Assembly (NCBI RefSeq): GCF_900187505.1
Contig: NZ_FYDL01000026.1
Location: 1 to 40,079 of the forward strand
Length of the DNA stretch: 40,079 bases
Source: Pseudomonas sp. Irchel s3h17
GTDB lineage: Bacteria > Pseudomonadota > Gammaproteobacteria > Pseudomonadales > Pseudomonadaceae
Direction: 5' to 3'
In this document: one piece after another, positions 15,492 to 23,649 of the stretch
How positions within the stretch are numbered: the first letter of the stretch is position 1
How the letters are laid out: each line of letters begins with the position of its first letter
Notes under the pieces: generated by a model
What the model was told of the DNA's origin: nothing
Database searches by the model: none
The model's input: the letters and a program-made list of their open reading frames with translations, nothing else
Translations under genes and position numbers: made by a program

Positions 15492-16109
15492 ATGAGTCTT
15501 AGTATTTTCGCCGCGTTCTGGGCGGTGTCGTTCTTGTTCGTGATTACACCCGGGGCAGATTGGGCCTACGCGATATCGGCCGGCCTGGTGGGTCGTGTGG
15601 TGATGCCAGCCGTGGCCGGATTGTTGATTGGACATTTATTGGCAACGCTGATCGTGGCGGCCGGTGTCGGCGGCCTGGTTGCAAGCAACCCCATTGCCCT
15701 TTCGGTACTGACCGTTGCCGGTGCTGCGTACCTGCTTTGGCTGGGAATCAACATGCTCTTGCACCCCTCGACACCTCGCGCCGGGGAGGCCCAGGCATCC
15801 GGTTCCTGGACGCGCTGGACCTTTAAAGGTGCCTGCGTGAGCGGTTTGAACCCCAAGGTTTTCCTGCTCTTTCTCGCCTTGTTGCCGCAGTTCACCGACC
15901 CGACGGCTTCCTGGCCGGTGCCGATGCAGATCATCGCGCTAGGACTGCTCCACGCCTTGAGTTGCGGCGTGATCTACCTGTTGGTGGGTTTCGGCTCTCG
16001 AGCCGTATTGCAGGCCCGCCCCGTGGCCGCTCAAGCAGTCAGTCGGCTCTCGGGAGCGATCATGATCATGATCGCCGTACTGTTGTTAATCGATCAGATC
16101 CTGCGCTGA
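15492..16109 (+). CDS. LysE/RhtB family amino acid exporter
   Basis: 205 residues with six hydrophobic segments. The typical N-terminal VSFLFVITPGADWAYAISAGLVG carries the family motif TPGA/PxP-like turn, followed by GHLLATLIVAAGVGGL, AGAAYLLWLGINML and GACVSGLNPKVFLLFLALLPQF, which contains the conserved NPK. It is an inner membrane exporter for an amino acid or related compound such as lysine, homoserine or threonine; the substrate is unknown. It is divergent from the Lrp-type regulator, its likely activator. The start ATG 15492 has AAGG about 10 bases upstream. The MaoC gene follows after 135 bases on the same strand. Confidence 0.93.
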   Translation: MSLSIFAAFWAVSFLFVITPGADWAYAISAGLVGRVVMPAVAGLLIGHLLATLIVAAGVGGLVASNPIALSVLTVAGAAYLLWLGINMLLHPSTPRAGEAQASGSWTRWTFKGACVSGLNPKVFLLFLALLPQFTDPTASWPVPMQIIALGLLHALSCGVIYLLVGFGSRAVLQARPVAAQAVSRLSGAIMIMIAVLLLIDQILR

Positions 16110-16244
16110 CCGCCTGCTTATCTCAGAAAAATCCAATGAGTGACGTGCTACCCGGCGCTGCCCGCGACTTCGCCACCAAGGCGAAAACAGGCTACTTTCC
16201 AGGGGCCAGGCATTCTTTCCAGGTCGACAGGACAAAGGACTTCA

Positions 16245-16727
16245 ATGAAAAGCTTTAGACAGCGTGCCGCCGAAGGGCTTCAAACAGGCGATAGCTTCAC
16301 CCTCTCCCGCTGCTTCTCGGAGGATGATATCCAGCGCTTTGCGCAGATTTCCCGCGACTACAATCCGGTGCATTTCGATGCGCATTTCGCTGAGGCTCGC
16401 CACTTCAGGGCACCGGTATCCCACGGCCTGTTGACCGCCAGCCTGGTGACCGAAATCGGCGGCCAGATCGGCTGGCTGGCGTCGGCAATGACATTCAACT
16501 TCAAGCGCCCCGTCTATCCTGGCGATACCGTGACATGCCATTGGGTCATTGTGAGCACGGATGAAAAAGGCCGCGCGACGGCAGCGATCACCCTCACCAA
16601 CGAGGACGGCATCATCGTGCTCGAGGGAGAAACCCGTGGGATTTTACCGGGTGCAAAGGAGCAGGAGCTCCTGGTGCAGATGCTTGCCCAAGGCGATCCC
16701 ACAAATGGGGTAACGCACGCCAACTAA
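16245..16727 (+). CDS. MaoC-like (R)-specific enoyl-CoA hydratase
   Basis: 160 residues with a hot-dog fold. The catalytic hydratase-2 motif is visible as DYNPVHFDAHFA (D38, N40, H43) followed by PVSHGLLTASL, as in PhaJ-type enzymes that hydrate trans-2-enoyl-CoA to (R)-3-hydroxyacyl-CoA. NFKRPVYPGDTVTCHW is also typical. The start ATG 16245 is set by AAAGGA (16234-16239); the open frame upstream of it to 16140 reads as non-coding. It could link fatty acid oxidation to polyhydroxyalkanoate or hydroxyacid pools. The adjacent exporter gives no clear functional tie. Confidence 0.88.
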   Translation: MKSFRQRAAEGLQTGDSFTLSRCFSEDDIQRFAQISRDYNPVHFDAHFAEARHFRAPVSHGLLTASLVTEIGGQIGWLASAMTFNFKRPVYPGDTVTCHWVIVSTDEKGRATAAITLTNEDGIIVLEGETRGILPGAKEQELLVQMLAQGDPTNGVTHAN

Positions 16728-16919
16728 TGAGCGTCATGGATTGGAAGCTGCCCCCCATGACTGGCGGCTATCGGCCCAGAGTAGCCGGTGGTCGTTGCAT
16801 TTCGCTTGTCGTCGACGTTTGGCTAAGCTTTATAAATCGGGGCGAACTGAAACCTGGGTGGTAACGGCCATCGCCGGATCTGGATTGGCATCAAGACGGC
16901 ACTCCCGAAGGAGACGACT

Positions 16920-17210
16920 ATGTATGCGGTTATAAGAACCTACTTGGGTACTGGAGCAAAGCAGCTTTTCGAGCTTTTGGAAGCGCGCAAGGCCGACGTC
17001 GAAGCGACCCTGCGGACAGTGCCTGGCCTCGTAAGCTACACGCTGCTCAATACGGGTGATGGCGGTACGTCGGTGACTGTTTGCACGGACAAGGCCGGCA
17101 GCGATGCGAGCTTGAAAGTCGCGCGTGAGTGGATTCAGAAAAACGCCTCGAATATCCACGCGAACCCGCCGATCGTAACGGAAGGTCCGGTGGTTGTGCA
17201 GATCAACTAG
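16920..17210 (+). CDS. Small protein with probable dimeric alpha/beta-barrel fold
   Basis: 96 residues from ATG 16920, with AAGGAG 7 bases upstream. The pattern (MYAVIRTYLG, a helix with LFELLEARKADVEATLRTVPGLVSYTLLNTGDGGTSVTVCTD, then a second helix and a final strand GPVVVQIN) resembles ABM-type dimeric alpha/beta-barrel proteins. That group holds monooxygenases and stress-related proteins of about 100 residues. No catalytic residue can be named. It is convergent with the XRE-cupin regulator. The 192 bases before it hold a short CGGCTA/TAGCCG inverted repeat near 16764-16785 and nothing else clear. Confidence 0.8.
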   Translation: MYAVIRTYLGTGAKQLFELLEARKADVEATLRTVPGLVSYTLLNTGDGGTSVTVCTDKAGSDASLKVAREWIQKNASNIHANPPIVTEGPVVVQIN

Positions 17211-17310
17211 CGCGCCCTTCCGATTGATCTCACGACACTATCGCGGTCGCAGGTTTTGTATGCTTGCTTCCCCGCTATGGGTCGATAGCAGCCCCCCACC
17301 GCTTTCGATA

Positions 17311-17859
17311 TCAGAAGTTGGCCGGCGTATTCGCGCTGATAATCTCTGCCTCGTCCGCCCCGATATTGCGGAACCGATGCGGCAAGGTCGTCGGAAAATA
17401 ATAGCCATCCCCGGCATTCAACACACTCACCTGCCCGTCCACCGTGAGCTCGACGGTGCCGCGCGTCACCAACCCGCACTCCTCGCCTTCGGCGTGCACG
17501 ATCGGTTCTTCGCCCGAACTGGCGCCCGGGGCATATTGCTCGCGCAGCAGGCGCATCTGCCGGCTGGGTACGGAGGCGCCGATCAGCAGCAGGCGCAAGC
17601 CATGGCGGCCGAGGTCGGGTTGTTCGTTGGCGCGGAAGATGTACTGGTGTTCGCGGGGCGGCTGGTCGAAGGTGAAGAAGTCGGCCAGGGACATGGGAAT
17701 GCTCTCCAGCAGCTTCTTGAGTGAGCTGACAGATGGACTGACGCGATTCTGCTCGATCAGGGAGATGGTGGCATTGGTGACGCCGCTACGCCGGGCCAGC
17801 TCGCGCTGGGACAGTTTGTAGCTTTCGCGTACTAATTTGAGTCGAGAGCCCGTGTCCAT
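17311..17859 (-). CDS. puuR: XRE-cupin transcription regulator of polyamine catabolism (PuuR/PauR-like)
   Basis: 182 residues. An N-terminal helix-turn-helix (MDTGSRLKLVRESYKLSQRELARRSGVTNATISLIEQN, residues 1-38 in two parts) is followed by a linker with PMSLADFFTF. A C-terminal cupin domain (EEPIVHAEGEECGLVTRGTVELTVDG and DGYYFPTTLPHRFRN) completes the PuuR architecture. PuuR-type proteins repress putrescine genes and release DNA when putrescine binds. It lies next to, and in the same direction as, the oxidase, dehydrogenase and ligase genes, but behind their terminator, so it has its own promoter. The target sites are probably in 22379-22657. The exact ligand is inferred from context. Confidence 0.82.
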   Translation of the reverse strand: MDTGSRLKLVRESYKLSQRELARRSGVTNATISLIEQNRVSPSVSSLKKLLESIPMSLADFFTFDQPPREHQYIFRANEQPDLGRHGLRLLLIGASVPSRQMRLLREQYAPGASSGEEPIVHAEGEECGLVTRGTVELTVDGQVSVLNAGDGYYFPTTLPHRFRNIGADEAEIISANTPANF

Positions 17860-18014
17860 GACAGCCTTATGTGAGAAAAACTTAAGGGTAATGTGGGGTG
17901 GATGGCGGGCGACTTCTGTCGCGAAATGCGCCGTTCCTCTGTCCCGAAGACGTGAAGGCGGCTATTAAATCACGTTTGCCCCCCGCCGCTCAGCAGGATC
18001 GGTAAAGGGTCCGT

Positions 18015-18050
18015 AAAAAATCCGACGGCCTCAATCAGCAAGGCCGCCGG
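18015..18050 (-). terminator. Rho-independent terminator of the ligase-dehydrogenase-oxidase operon
   Basis: On the - strand CCGGCGGCCT (18050-18041) pairs with AGGCCGTCGG (18031-18022), followed by ATTTTTTAC. It lies 12 bases after the oxidase stop codon. Confidence 0.85.
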
Positions 18051-18061
18051 TAAGGTTGAAA

Positions 18062-19342
18062 CTAGATGCCGAAACGGTCACGCATGGCGTAATACACCGC
18101 GCCCATGGCGGTGAGCGGTGCCTGGAAGGTACGGCCGCCAAACATCGGCATGTGCGGCAGGGACGCAAACGCATCGAAGCGTTCGGCATCGCCACGGATC
18201 ATTTCCGAGATCAACTTGCCGGCCAGGTGCGAGCAGGTCACGCCGTGGCCACTGTAGCCCTGCATGTAGTAGGCGTTTTTCTCGATACGGCCGAACTGCG
18301 GCATGCGCGACATGGTCAGCAGGAAGTTGCCGGTCCAGCGGTAGTCGATCTTCACGTCCTTGAGTTGCGGGAAGGTCTTGAGGATTTTCGGCCGGATCAG
18401 TTGCTCGATGTCGTCGGGCTCACGGGCTCCGTAGACCACGCCGCCGCCGTACAGCAAGCGGTTGTCGGCGGTCAGGCGGTAATAGTCGAGCAGGTAGTTG
18501 CAGTCTTCGACGCAGTAGTTGTTGCTGATCAGGCTCCTGGCCACTTTCTCGGACAACGGCTCGGTGACCACGATCTGCGAACCGCAGGGCATGCTTTTAC
18601 GGGTCACACGGTTGTCGAGGTCCTGCGGCAGGTAGGCGTTACCGGCGATCAGCAGGTACTTGGCGCGCACCGCACCCTTGGCGGTCCGGACCACAATCGG
18701 CTCACCGTAGGTAATTTCCACGGCTGCTGACTGTTCGAAGATTTTTCCGCCCAGGCCGATGATGGCGGCGGCCTCGCCCAAGGCCAGGTTCAGCGGGTGT
18801 ACGTGACCGCCCTGCAAATCCAGCAGGCCGCCGACGTAGTTTTTCGATCCGACTTCCCTGGCGATTTCGGCGGCATCGAGCATGCGCAGGTTGTGGTTGC
18901 CGTAACGCTCCCAGCTGCTTTTCTGCTCGGCCAGGCCTTTGAGCTGCTTCTTGTTCAGCGCGGCGAAAATGCCACCGGGCTTGTAGTCGCACTTGATGTC
19001 GTACTGCTTGATGCGCGAGCGAATGATGTCGGCACCTTCGAAGATCATGCTGCCGAGCACTTCGGCGGTTTTGTCGCCATAGCGCTGCTCGATGACATCG
19101 ACGTCGCGGCTGTAGGAGTTGACCAGTTGTCCACCATTGCGACCGCTGGCGCCGTAACCGACCTTGGCGGCTTCCAGCACAGTGACGCTATAACCCGCTT
19201 CGCTGAGAAACAGCGCCGACGACAGACCGGTGTAGCCCGCGCCGATAACGCAGACATCGCACTCGACCAATTCTTCGAGTACCGGGAAATCGACGGTCTC
19301 GTTGCGGGTCGCGGCGTAGTAGCTGTTTACGTGTTTTTGCAT
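18062..19342 (-). CDS. puuB: FAD-dependent gamma-glutamylputrescine oxidase (PuuB/PauB-like)
   Basis: 426 residues from ATG 19342 (an earlier ATG at 19366 is in frame but weakly supported). The FAD-binding Rossmann motif is at residues 33-39 (IGAGYTG) and its partner VLEAAKVGYGASGRNGGQLV follows, as in the DAO family. The C-terminal GYSGHGVTCSHLAGKLISEMI is the usual family end. The enzyme oxidises the free amine end of gamma-glutamylputrescine to the aldehyde, giving ammonia and peroxide. The preceding genes supply its substrate (glutamate-amine ligase) and remove its product (aldehyde dehydrogenase). Related oxidases accept other polyamines, so the precise substrate is uncertain. Confidence 0.87.
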   Translation of the reverse strand: MQKHVNSYYAATRNETVDFPVLEELVECDVCVIGAGYTGLSSALFLSEAGYSVTVLEAAKVGYGASGRNGGQLVNSYSRDVDVIEQRYGDKTAEVLGSMIFEGADIIRSRIKQYDIKCDYKPGGIFAALNKKQLKGLAEQKSSWERYGNHNLRMLDAAEIAREVGSKNYVGGLLDLQGGHVHPLNLALGEAAAIIGLGGKIFEQSAAVEITYGEPIVVRTAKGAVRAKYLLIAGNAYLPQDLDNRVTRKSMPCGSQIVVTEPLSEKVARSLISNNYCVEDCNYLLDYYRLTADNRLLYGGGVVYGAREPDDIEQLIRPKILKTFPQLKDVKIDYRWTGNFLLTMSRMPQFGRIEKNAYYMQGYSGHGVTCSHLAGKLISEMIRGDAERFDAFASLPHMPMFGGRTFQAPLTAMGAVYYAMRDRFGI

Positions 19343-19398
19343 GATTGAATTCCCGAGCGGTCGCACGCCGATGCCTGCAACCGCTGCTGTGTAAATGG

Positions 19399-20889
19399 TT
19401 AGAGCTTGATCCAGGTCGCCTTGAGCTCGGTGTACTTGTCGAAGGCATGCAACGACTTGTCGCGACCGTTACCCGATTGCTTGAACCCGCCAAACGGCGC
19501 GGTCATGTCGCCACCGTCGTACTGGTTGACCCAGACGCTGCCGGCCCGCAGGCCACGGGCGAAGGTATGGGCCTTGCTCAGGTTGCGGGTCCAGACCCCG
19601 GCTGCCAGGCCGAAGATGCTGTCGTTGGCGATGTGCAGGGCTTCTTCAACGGTGTCGAAGGTGATCAGCGACAGCACCGGGCCGAAAATCTCCTCCCGGG
19701 CGATGGTCATGGCGTTGGTCACACCGTCGAAAATCGTCGGTTCCACATACAGGCCACCGGTGTCTTCCAGGGTGCGCGCGCCCCCTGCGATCAACTGCCC
19801 GCCCTGCTGCTTGCCGACTTCGATGAACCGCAGCACCGATTCCAGCTGACGCTGATCGACCACCGCGCCGACGTTGGTGGCCGGGTCCAGCGAATGGCCG
19901 GGCTTCCAGGCTTGCAAGGCTTCCACCAGCAGCGGGATGAACTGCTCGCGAATCGAGCGCTCCACCAGCAGGCGCGAACCCGCGGTGCAGACTTCGCCCT
20001 GGTTGAAGGCAATGGCACTGGCCGCGGCCTGTGCTGCCGCGCGCAAATCCGGCGCGTCGGCGAACACCACGTTTGGACTCTTCCCCCCCGCCTCAAGCCA
20101 AACGCGTTTCATGTTGCTTTGCCCGGCGTAGATCAGCAGTTGCTTGGCAATTGCCGTCGAGCCGGTGAAGGCCAGTACGTCGACATCCATGTGCAGGGCC
20201 AGGGCCTTGCCGACGGTGTGGCCGAAGCCCGGCAGGACGTTGAACACCCCTTTGGGGATGCCCGCGTCCAGCGCCAGCTGAGCGATGCGAATCGCGGTCA
20301 GCGGCGACTTTTCCGAAGGCTTGAGGATGAACGAGTTACCCGCCGCCAGCGCCGGGGCAAACTTCCAGCTGGCCATGATCAGCGGGAAGTTCCACGGAAC
20401 GATGGCCGCGACTACGCCGGACGGTTCCCGGGTGACCAGGCCCAACTGGTCGTGGGGCGTGGCCGCGACTTCATCGTAGAGTTTGTCGATCGCCTCGGCG
20501 CTCCAGCGGATCGCGTTGGCGGTCGCTGGAATGTCGATGGCCATGGAATCGCTGATGGGCTTGCCCATGTCCAGGGTTTCCAGGAGCGCCAGCTCTTGCT
20601 GGTGCGCCAGAATCAGATCGGCGAAACGAATCAGGATACGCTTACGCTCGGCCGGGGCGAGTTTGGCCCAGACGCCGGACTCGAAGGCCTGGCGAGCGAC
20701 CTGCACGGCGGCATTGGCATCGGCTTCGCCGGTGCTGGCGACGTTCGCCAGAAAGCGCCCGTCCACGGGGCTGATGCATTCAAACGTATCGCCGCTGATT
20801 GCCGGGCGGTACTGGCCGTCAATGAATGCCCGACCTTCTATGGATAAGGACTGAAAGCGTTGCTCCCAGTCGCTGCGAGTGTTTGTCAT
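19399..20889 (-). CDS. puuC: Aldehyde dehydrogenase, gamma-glutamyl-gamma-aminobutyraldehyde type (PuuC/PauC-like)
   Basis: 496 residues, full length for the NAD(P)-dependent aldehyde dehydrogenase family. Visible are VPWNFPLIMASWKFAPALAAGN with the cofactor-site KPSEKSP, FTGSTAIAKQLL, the general base Glu266 in WLEAGGKSPN and the nucleophile Cys301 in NQGEVCTAGSR. The C-terminal FGGFKQSGNGRD is standard. It oxidises the aldehyde made by the neighbouring oxidase; close relatives (KauB/PauC) also act on guanidinobutyraldehyde and aminobutyraldehyde. It lies 56 bases upstream of the oxidase start on the same strand and 112 bases after the ligase, with a REP element between ligase and dehydrogenase. 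Confidence 0.92.
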   Translation of the reverse strand: MTNTRSDWEQRFQSLSIEGRAFIDGQYRPAISGDTFECISPVDGRFLANVASTGEADANAAVQVARQAFESGVWAKLAPAERKRILIRFADLILAHQQELALLETLDMGKPISDSMAIDIPATANAIRWSAEAIDKLYDEVAATPHDQLGLVTREPSGVVAAIVPWNFPLIMASWKFAPALAAGNSFILKPSEKSPLTAIRIAQLALDAGIPKGVFNVLPGFGHTVGKALALHMDVDVLAFTGSTAIAKQLLIYAGQSNMKRVWLEAGGKSPNVVFADAPDLRAAAQAAASAIAFNQGEVCTAGSRLLVERSIREQFIPLLVEALQAWKPGHSLDPATNVGAVVDQRQLESVLRFIEVGKQQGGQLIAGGARTLEDTGGLYVEPTIFDGVTNAMTIAREEIFGPVLSLITFDTVEEALHIANDSIFGLAAGVWTRNLSKAHTFARGLRAGSVWVNQYDGGDMTAPFGGFKQSGNGRDKSLHAFDKYTELKATWIKL

Positions 20890-20950
20890 GGTTGTGACTC
20901 GACGCAGAGAAATTGGTGATCGTGTTTACACATGAAACGAGCGCTGAGTA

Positions 20951-20986
20951 ACCTGTGGCGAGGGAGCTTGCTCCCTCGCCACAGGT
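20951..20986. repeat. Pseudomonas REP palindrome
   Basis: A 36-base near-perfect palindrome, ACCTGTGGCGAGGGAGCT followed by its reverse complement, in the gap between the ligase and dehydrogenase genes. It is of the same type as the pair at 26615-26737. In such positions REPs may stabilise upstream mRNA or weaken transcription of downstream genes. Confidence 0.9.
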
Positions 20987-21001
20987 TGGGTGTCAGCCTA
21001 A

Positions 21002-22378
21002 TCAGACCGTGTGCAGGTACCAGTTGTACTCAAGGTCGGAGATGGAGTTCTCGAACTCGGCCAGTTCACTTTCCTTGCACGCCACGAACACGTCGATGTA
21101 GGTCGGGTCGATGTAGCGGGCCATGACCTCGCTGTCGTCCAGCTCGCGCAACGCATCGCGCAGGTTGTTCGGCAGGCTCTGTTCGTTCTGCTCGTAGCTA
21201 TTGCCCTCGACCGGGGCACCTGGCTCGATCTCGTTGGTCAGGCCGTGGTGAATACCGGCCAGGACCGAGGCCATCAGCAGGTACGGGTTGGCGTCGGCAC
21301 CGGCAACCCGGTGTTCGATGCGCACCGAATCCGGCGCACCGGTCGGCACGCGGATCGCCACGGTACGGTTGTCGATGCCCCAGCACGGCGAGTTCGGCAC
21401 ATAGAACTGCGCACCGAAACGACGGTAGGAGTTGACGTTCGGGCAGAGAAACGCCATCTGCGCTGGCAGGGTCTCGAGCACACCGCCGATCGCGTGACGC
21501 AGTGCGGCGTTCTGCTCGGGATCCTCGCTGGCGAAGATGTTGTTGCCGTCTTTATCAAGGATCGAGATGTGCACATGCAGACCGTTACCCGCTTGGCCCG
21601 GGTACGGCTTGGCCATGAAGGTGGTGTCCATTTCATGGTCGTAGGCGATGTTCTTCACCACGCGCTTGAGCAGGACCGCGTAGTCGCAGGCCTTGATCGG
21701 GTCAGCCACGTGGTGCAGGTTCACTTCGAACTGCGCCGGGGCGCTTTCCTTGACGATGGCGTCGGCCGGGATGCCCTGCTCTTTCGCGCCTTCGAGGATG
21801 TCTTGCAGGCAGTCGACGTACTCGTCGAGGTCGTCGATCAGGTACACCTGGGTCGAATGCGGGCGCTTGCCGGAAACCGGCGAGCGTGGCGACTGCGGAC
21901 GACCGTTCACGTTGTCCTGGTCGATCAGGTAGAACTCCAGCTCGAACGCGGCGCAGATCGTCAGGCCCATGGCGTCGAACTTGCTCACGACCTGGCGCAG
22001 GACTTCACGTGGGTCGGCGAAGAAGGGCTCGCCTTCCAGTTCGTGCATGGTCATTAACAGTTGCGCGGTAGGACGCTTCTGCCAGGGCTCGATGCTCAGG
22101 GTATTGGGGATGGGGTAGCAGATTCGGTCAGAGTCGCCGATGTCCAGACCCAGGCCGGTGCTTTCCACCGTAGAACCGTTGATGTCCAGGGCAAACAGCG
22201 AAGCCGGGAGGTTGATGCCTTTTTCGTAGACCTTGTGGAGACTGGTGCGCTCGATGCGCTTGCCGCGCACCACGCCGTTCATATCCGCAATCAGAAGGTC
22301 GACGTACAAAACCTCAGGATGTTTCTTAAGGAATGCGTTCGCTTCGTTGAGCTGAACGGCACGCAGGGGTACCGACAT
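21002..22378 (-). CDS. puuA: Glutamate-polyamine ligase of the glutamine synthetase family (PuuA/SpuI/PauA-like)
   Basis: 458 residues. It is a glutamine-synthetase-like ATP-dependent ligase that joins glutamate to the amino group of putrescine or another polyamine in the cytosol, the first step of the gamma-glutamyl route. Visible family features are DLLIADMNGVVRGKRI near the N-terminus, FELEFYLID (metal-binding glutamates), APAQFEVNLHH, MAKPYPGQAGNGLHVHIS (the ATP/glutamate site), NSYRRFG and RIEHRVAGADANPYLL. AGGTG lies 5 bases before ATG 22378. It is the first gene of the left-going arm and diverges from the PuuD-like hydrolase. Co-location with PuuB, PuuC, PuuD and Pot genes makes polyamine a safer substrate than ammonia. 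Confidence 0.9.
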   Translation of the reverse strand: MSVPLRAVQLNEANAFLKKHPEVLYVDLLIADMNGVVRGKRIERTSLHKVYEKGINLPASLFALDINGSTVESTGLGLDIGDSDRICYPIPNTLSIEPWQKRPTAQLLMTMHELEGEPFFADPREVLRQVVSKFDAMGLTICAAFELEFYLIDQDNVNGRPQSPRSPVSGKRPHSTQVYLIDDLDEYVDCLQDILEGAKEQGIPADAIVKESAPAQFEVNLHHVADPIKACDYAVLLKRVVKNIAYDHEMDTTFMAKPYPGQAGNGLHVHISILDKDGNNIFASEDPEQNAALRHAIGGVLETLPAQMAFLCPNVNSYRRFGAQFYVPNSPCWGIDNRTVAIRVPTGAPDSVRIEHRVAGADANPYLLMASVLAGIHHGLTNEIEPGAPVEGNSYEQNEQSLPNNLRDALRELDDSEVMARYIDPTYIDVFVACKESELAEFENSISDLEYNWYLHTV

Positions 22379-22386
22379 GATGCACC

Positions 22387-22407
22387 TATTATGTTAATTA
22401 TTATGTT
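22387..22407. promoter_or_regulatory. Direct repeat, candidate operator in the divergent polyamine promoter
   Basis: TATTATGTT occurs twice (22387-22395 and 22399-22407), 12 bases apart start to start, just upstream of the ligase start. On the - strand the second copy reads GAACATAATA. The AT-rich word with GAACA is loosely like the reported PuuR box of E. coli, but I cannot claim a match. The distance suits a repressor site at the ligase promoter or leader. Confidence 0.35.
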
Positions 22408-22657
22408 CACCGCCCTTTCACGAGCCCAGTCAATCCGAAAGGCAAAGTGAAGTCAATAGCGGGCAAATCGCCTTTTTTGTTGATTTTATTGGTCACCACA
22501 ACCATCAAACGAGCAAAGAACCGCCTAATAGCTGCGGCCAGCCTAAGCTTTCACTCACTAGCCGTTTAGAATCTTTTACATTGGAGTTGTTAAAAAAAAT
22601 CAACGAGGCTAAGCTCTGGAAAAGCTCGTTCAAGTGTGAAACTTCGAGGTGATAAAA

Positions 22658-23419
22658 ATGGCATTCAAGCCATTGATCGGCGTTACTGCGTGCGTCAAAC
22701 AGATTGGCCTGCACCCCTACCACATCAGCGGCGACAAGTACGTACGTGCTGTCAGCGTCGCGGCCCTGGGGTTGCCCGTCGTCATTCCTGCCCTGGGCGA
22801 ACTGACCGAAATCGACGATCTGCTCGCGCAGCTCGACGGTCTGCTGCTGACCGGCTCGCCGTCGAATGTGCAACCCTTCCACTATCAGGGCCCTGCCAGC
22901 GCACCCGGCACGGATCACGATCCGGCGCGGGACGCCACCACCCTTCCCTTGCTGCGTGCGGCCATTGCGGCGGGCGTTCCGGTGCTCGGCATCTGCCGTG
23001 GCTTCCAGGAGATGAACGTGGCGTTCGGTGGCAGCCTGCACCAGAAGGTCCATGAGCTGCCCGGCATGCTCGATCACCGCGAAGCGGATCACCCGGACCT
23101 GGCCGTGCAGTACGCACCGGCTCACGCGGTCAAGGTGCAGCCAGGTGGCGTGTTCGAAGCCCTGGACCTGCCTGCGGTATTCCAGGTCAACTCGATTCAC
23201 AGTCAAGGCATCGACCGCCTGGCGCCCGGCCTGCGCGCCGAAGCCATCGCCCCCGATGGCCTGATCGAGGCGGTCTCCCTCGAGCACAGCAAGGCCTTCG
23301 CCGTCGGCGTGCAATGGCACCCGGAATGGCAGGTGCTGAGCAACCCTCCCTACTTGAGTATTTTCCAGGCGTTTGGCGACGCATGCCGACAACGGGCAGC
23401 GCTGCGCAACCAGCGCTGA
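22658..23419 (+). CDS. puuD: Gamma-glutamyl-GABA hydrolase, class I glutamine amidotransferase-like (PuuD/SpuA-like)
   Basis: 253 residues. The class I amidotransferase catalytic triad is present: Cys113 in GICRGFQEMN, His221 and Glu223 in WHPEW. The N-terminal PLIGVTACVKQIG and GLLLTGSPSNVQP are typical of PuuD-like peptidase C26 proteins. It releases glutamate from gamma-glutamyl-GABA, the last step of the route. The start at ATG 22658 has AGGTGA 5 bases upstream, preferred to GTG 22649. It opens the right-going arm and diverges from the ligase. A GGCGCG/CGCGCC hairpin at 23469-23486 follows, without a T run. Confidence 0.9.
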   Translation: MAFKPLIGVTACVKQIGLHPYHISGDKYVRAVSVAALGLPVVIPALGELTEIDDLLAQLDGLLLTGSPSNVQPFHYQGPASAPGTDHDPARDATTLPLLRAAIAAGVPVLGICRGFQEMNVAFGGSLHQKVHELPGMLDHREADHPDLAVQYAPAHAVKVQPGGVFEALDLPAVFQVNSIHSQGIDRLAPGLRAEAIAPDGLIEAVSLEHSKAFAVGVQWHPEWQVLSNPPYLSIFQAFGDACRQRAALRNQR

Positions 23420-23512
23420 CGACAGCACACCGCATTCAACGATTGAACGGTCCCCCGCGAGTCAGGCGGGCGCGTCTTTGCGCGCCATCCCCTCGCGAAA
23501 ACAACCAAACGC

Positions 23513-23523
23513 AATAACAACAA
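23513..23523 (+). promoter_or_regulatory. Possible Hfq/Crc binding motif upstream of the ABC importer genes
   Basis: AATAACAACAA fits the AANAANAA pattern of Hfq/Crc targets and lies in a C/A-rich run (23498-23524). It is 126 bases before potG, so it acts only if transcription reads through from puuD or starts nearby. Confidence 0.3.
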
Positions 23524-23649
23524 GTACGACCAGGCAGCCAGGACGGCGGCGCCGAATCAGCCCGACCGGCATCTCCCGGTACGGGCTGGCAATCACCTAT
23601 TAAGTCAGGCCGCGTTGGCCCGGCGACTGAAACCTGTTGGGAGTTTCAC

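Noticed and set aside
19345..20847. 500-codon + strand frame opposite the aldehyde dehydrogenase
   Set aside because: A shadow of the real - strand gene, which has all catalytic residues; the antisense product is rich in Arg, Gln, His and Gly without motifs.
22505..23428. 307-codon - strand frame opposite the hydrolase
   Set aside because: The + strand frame carries the complete amidotransferase triad; this one is its antisense shadow.
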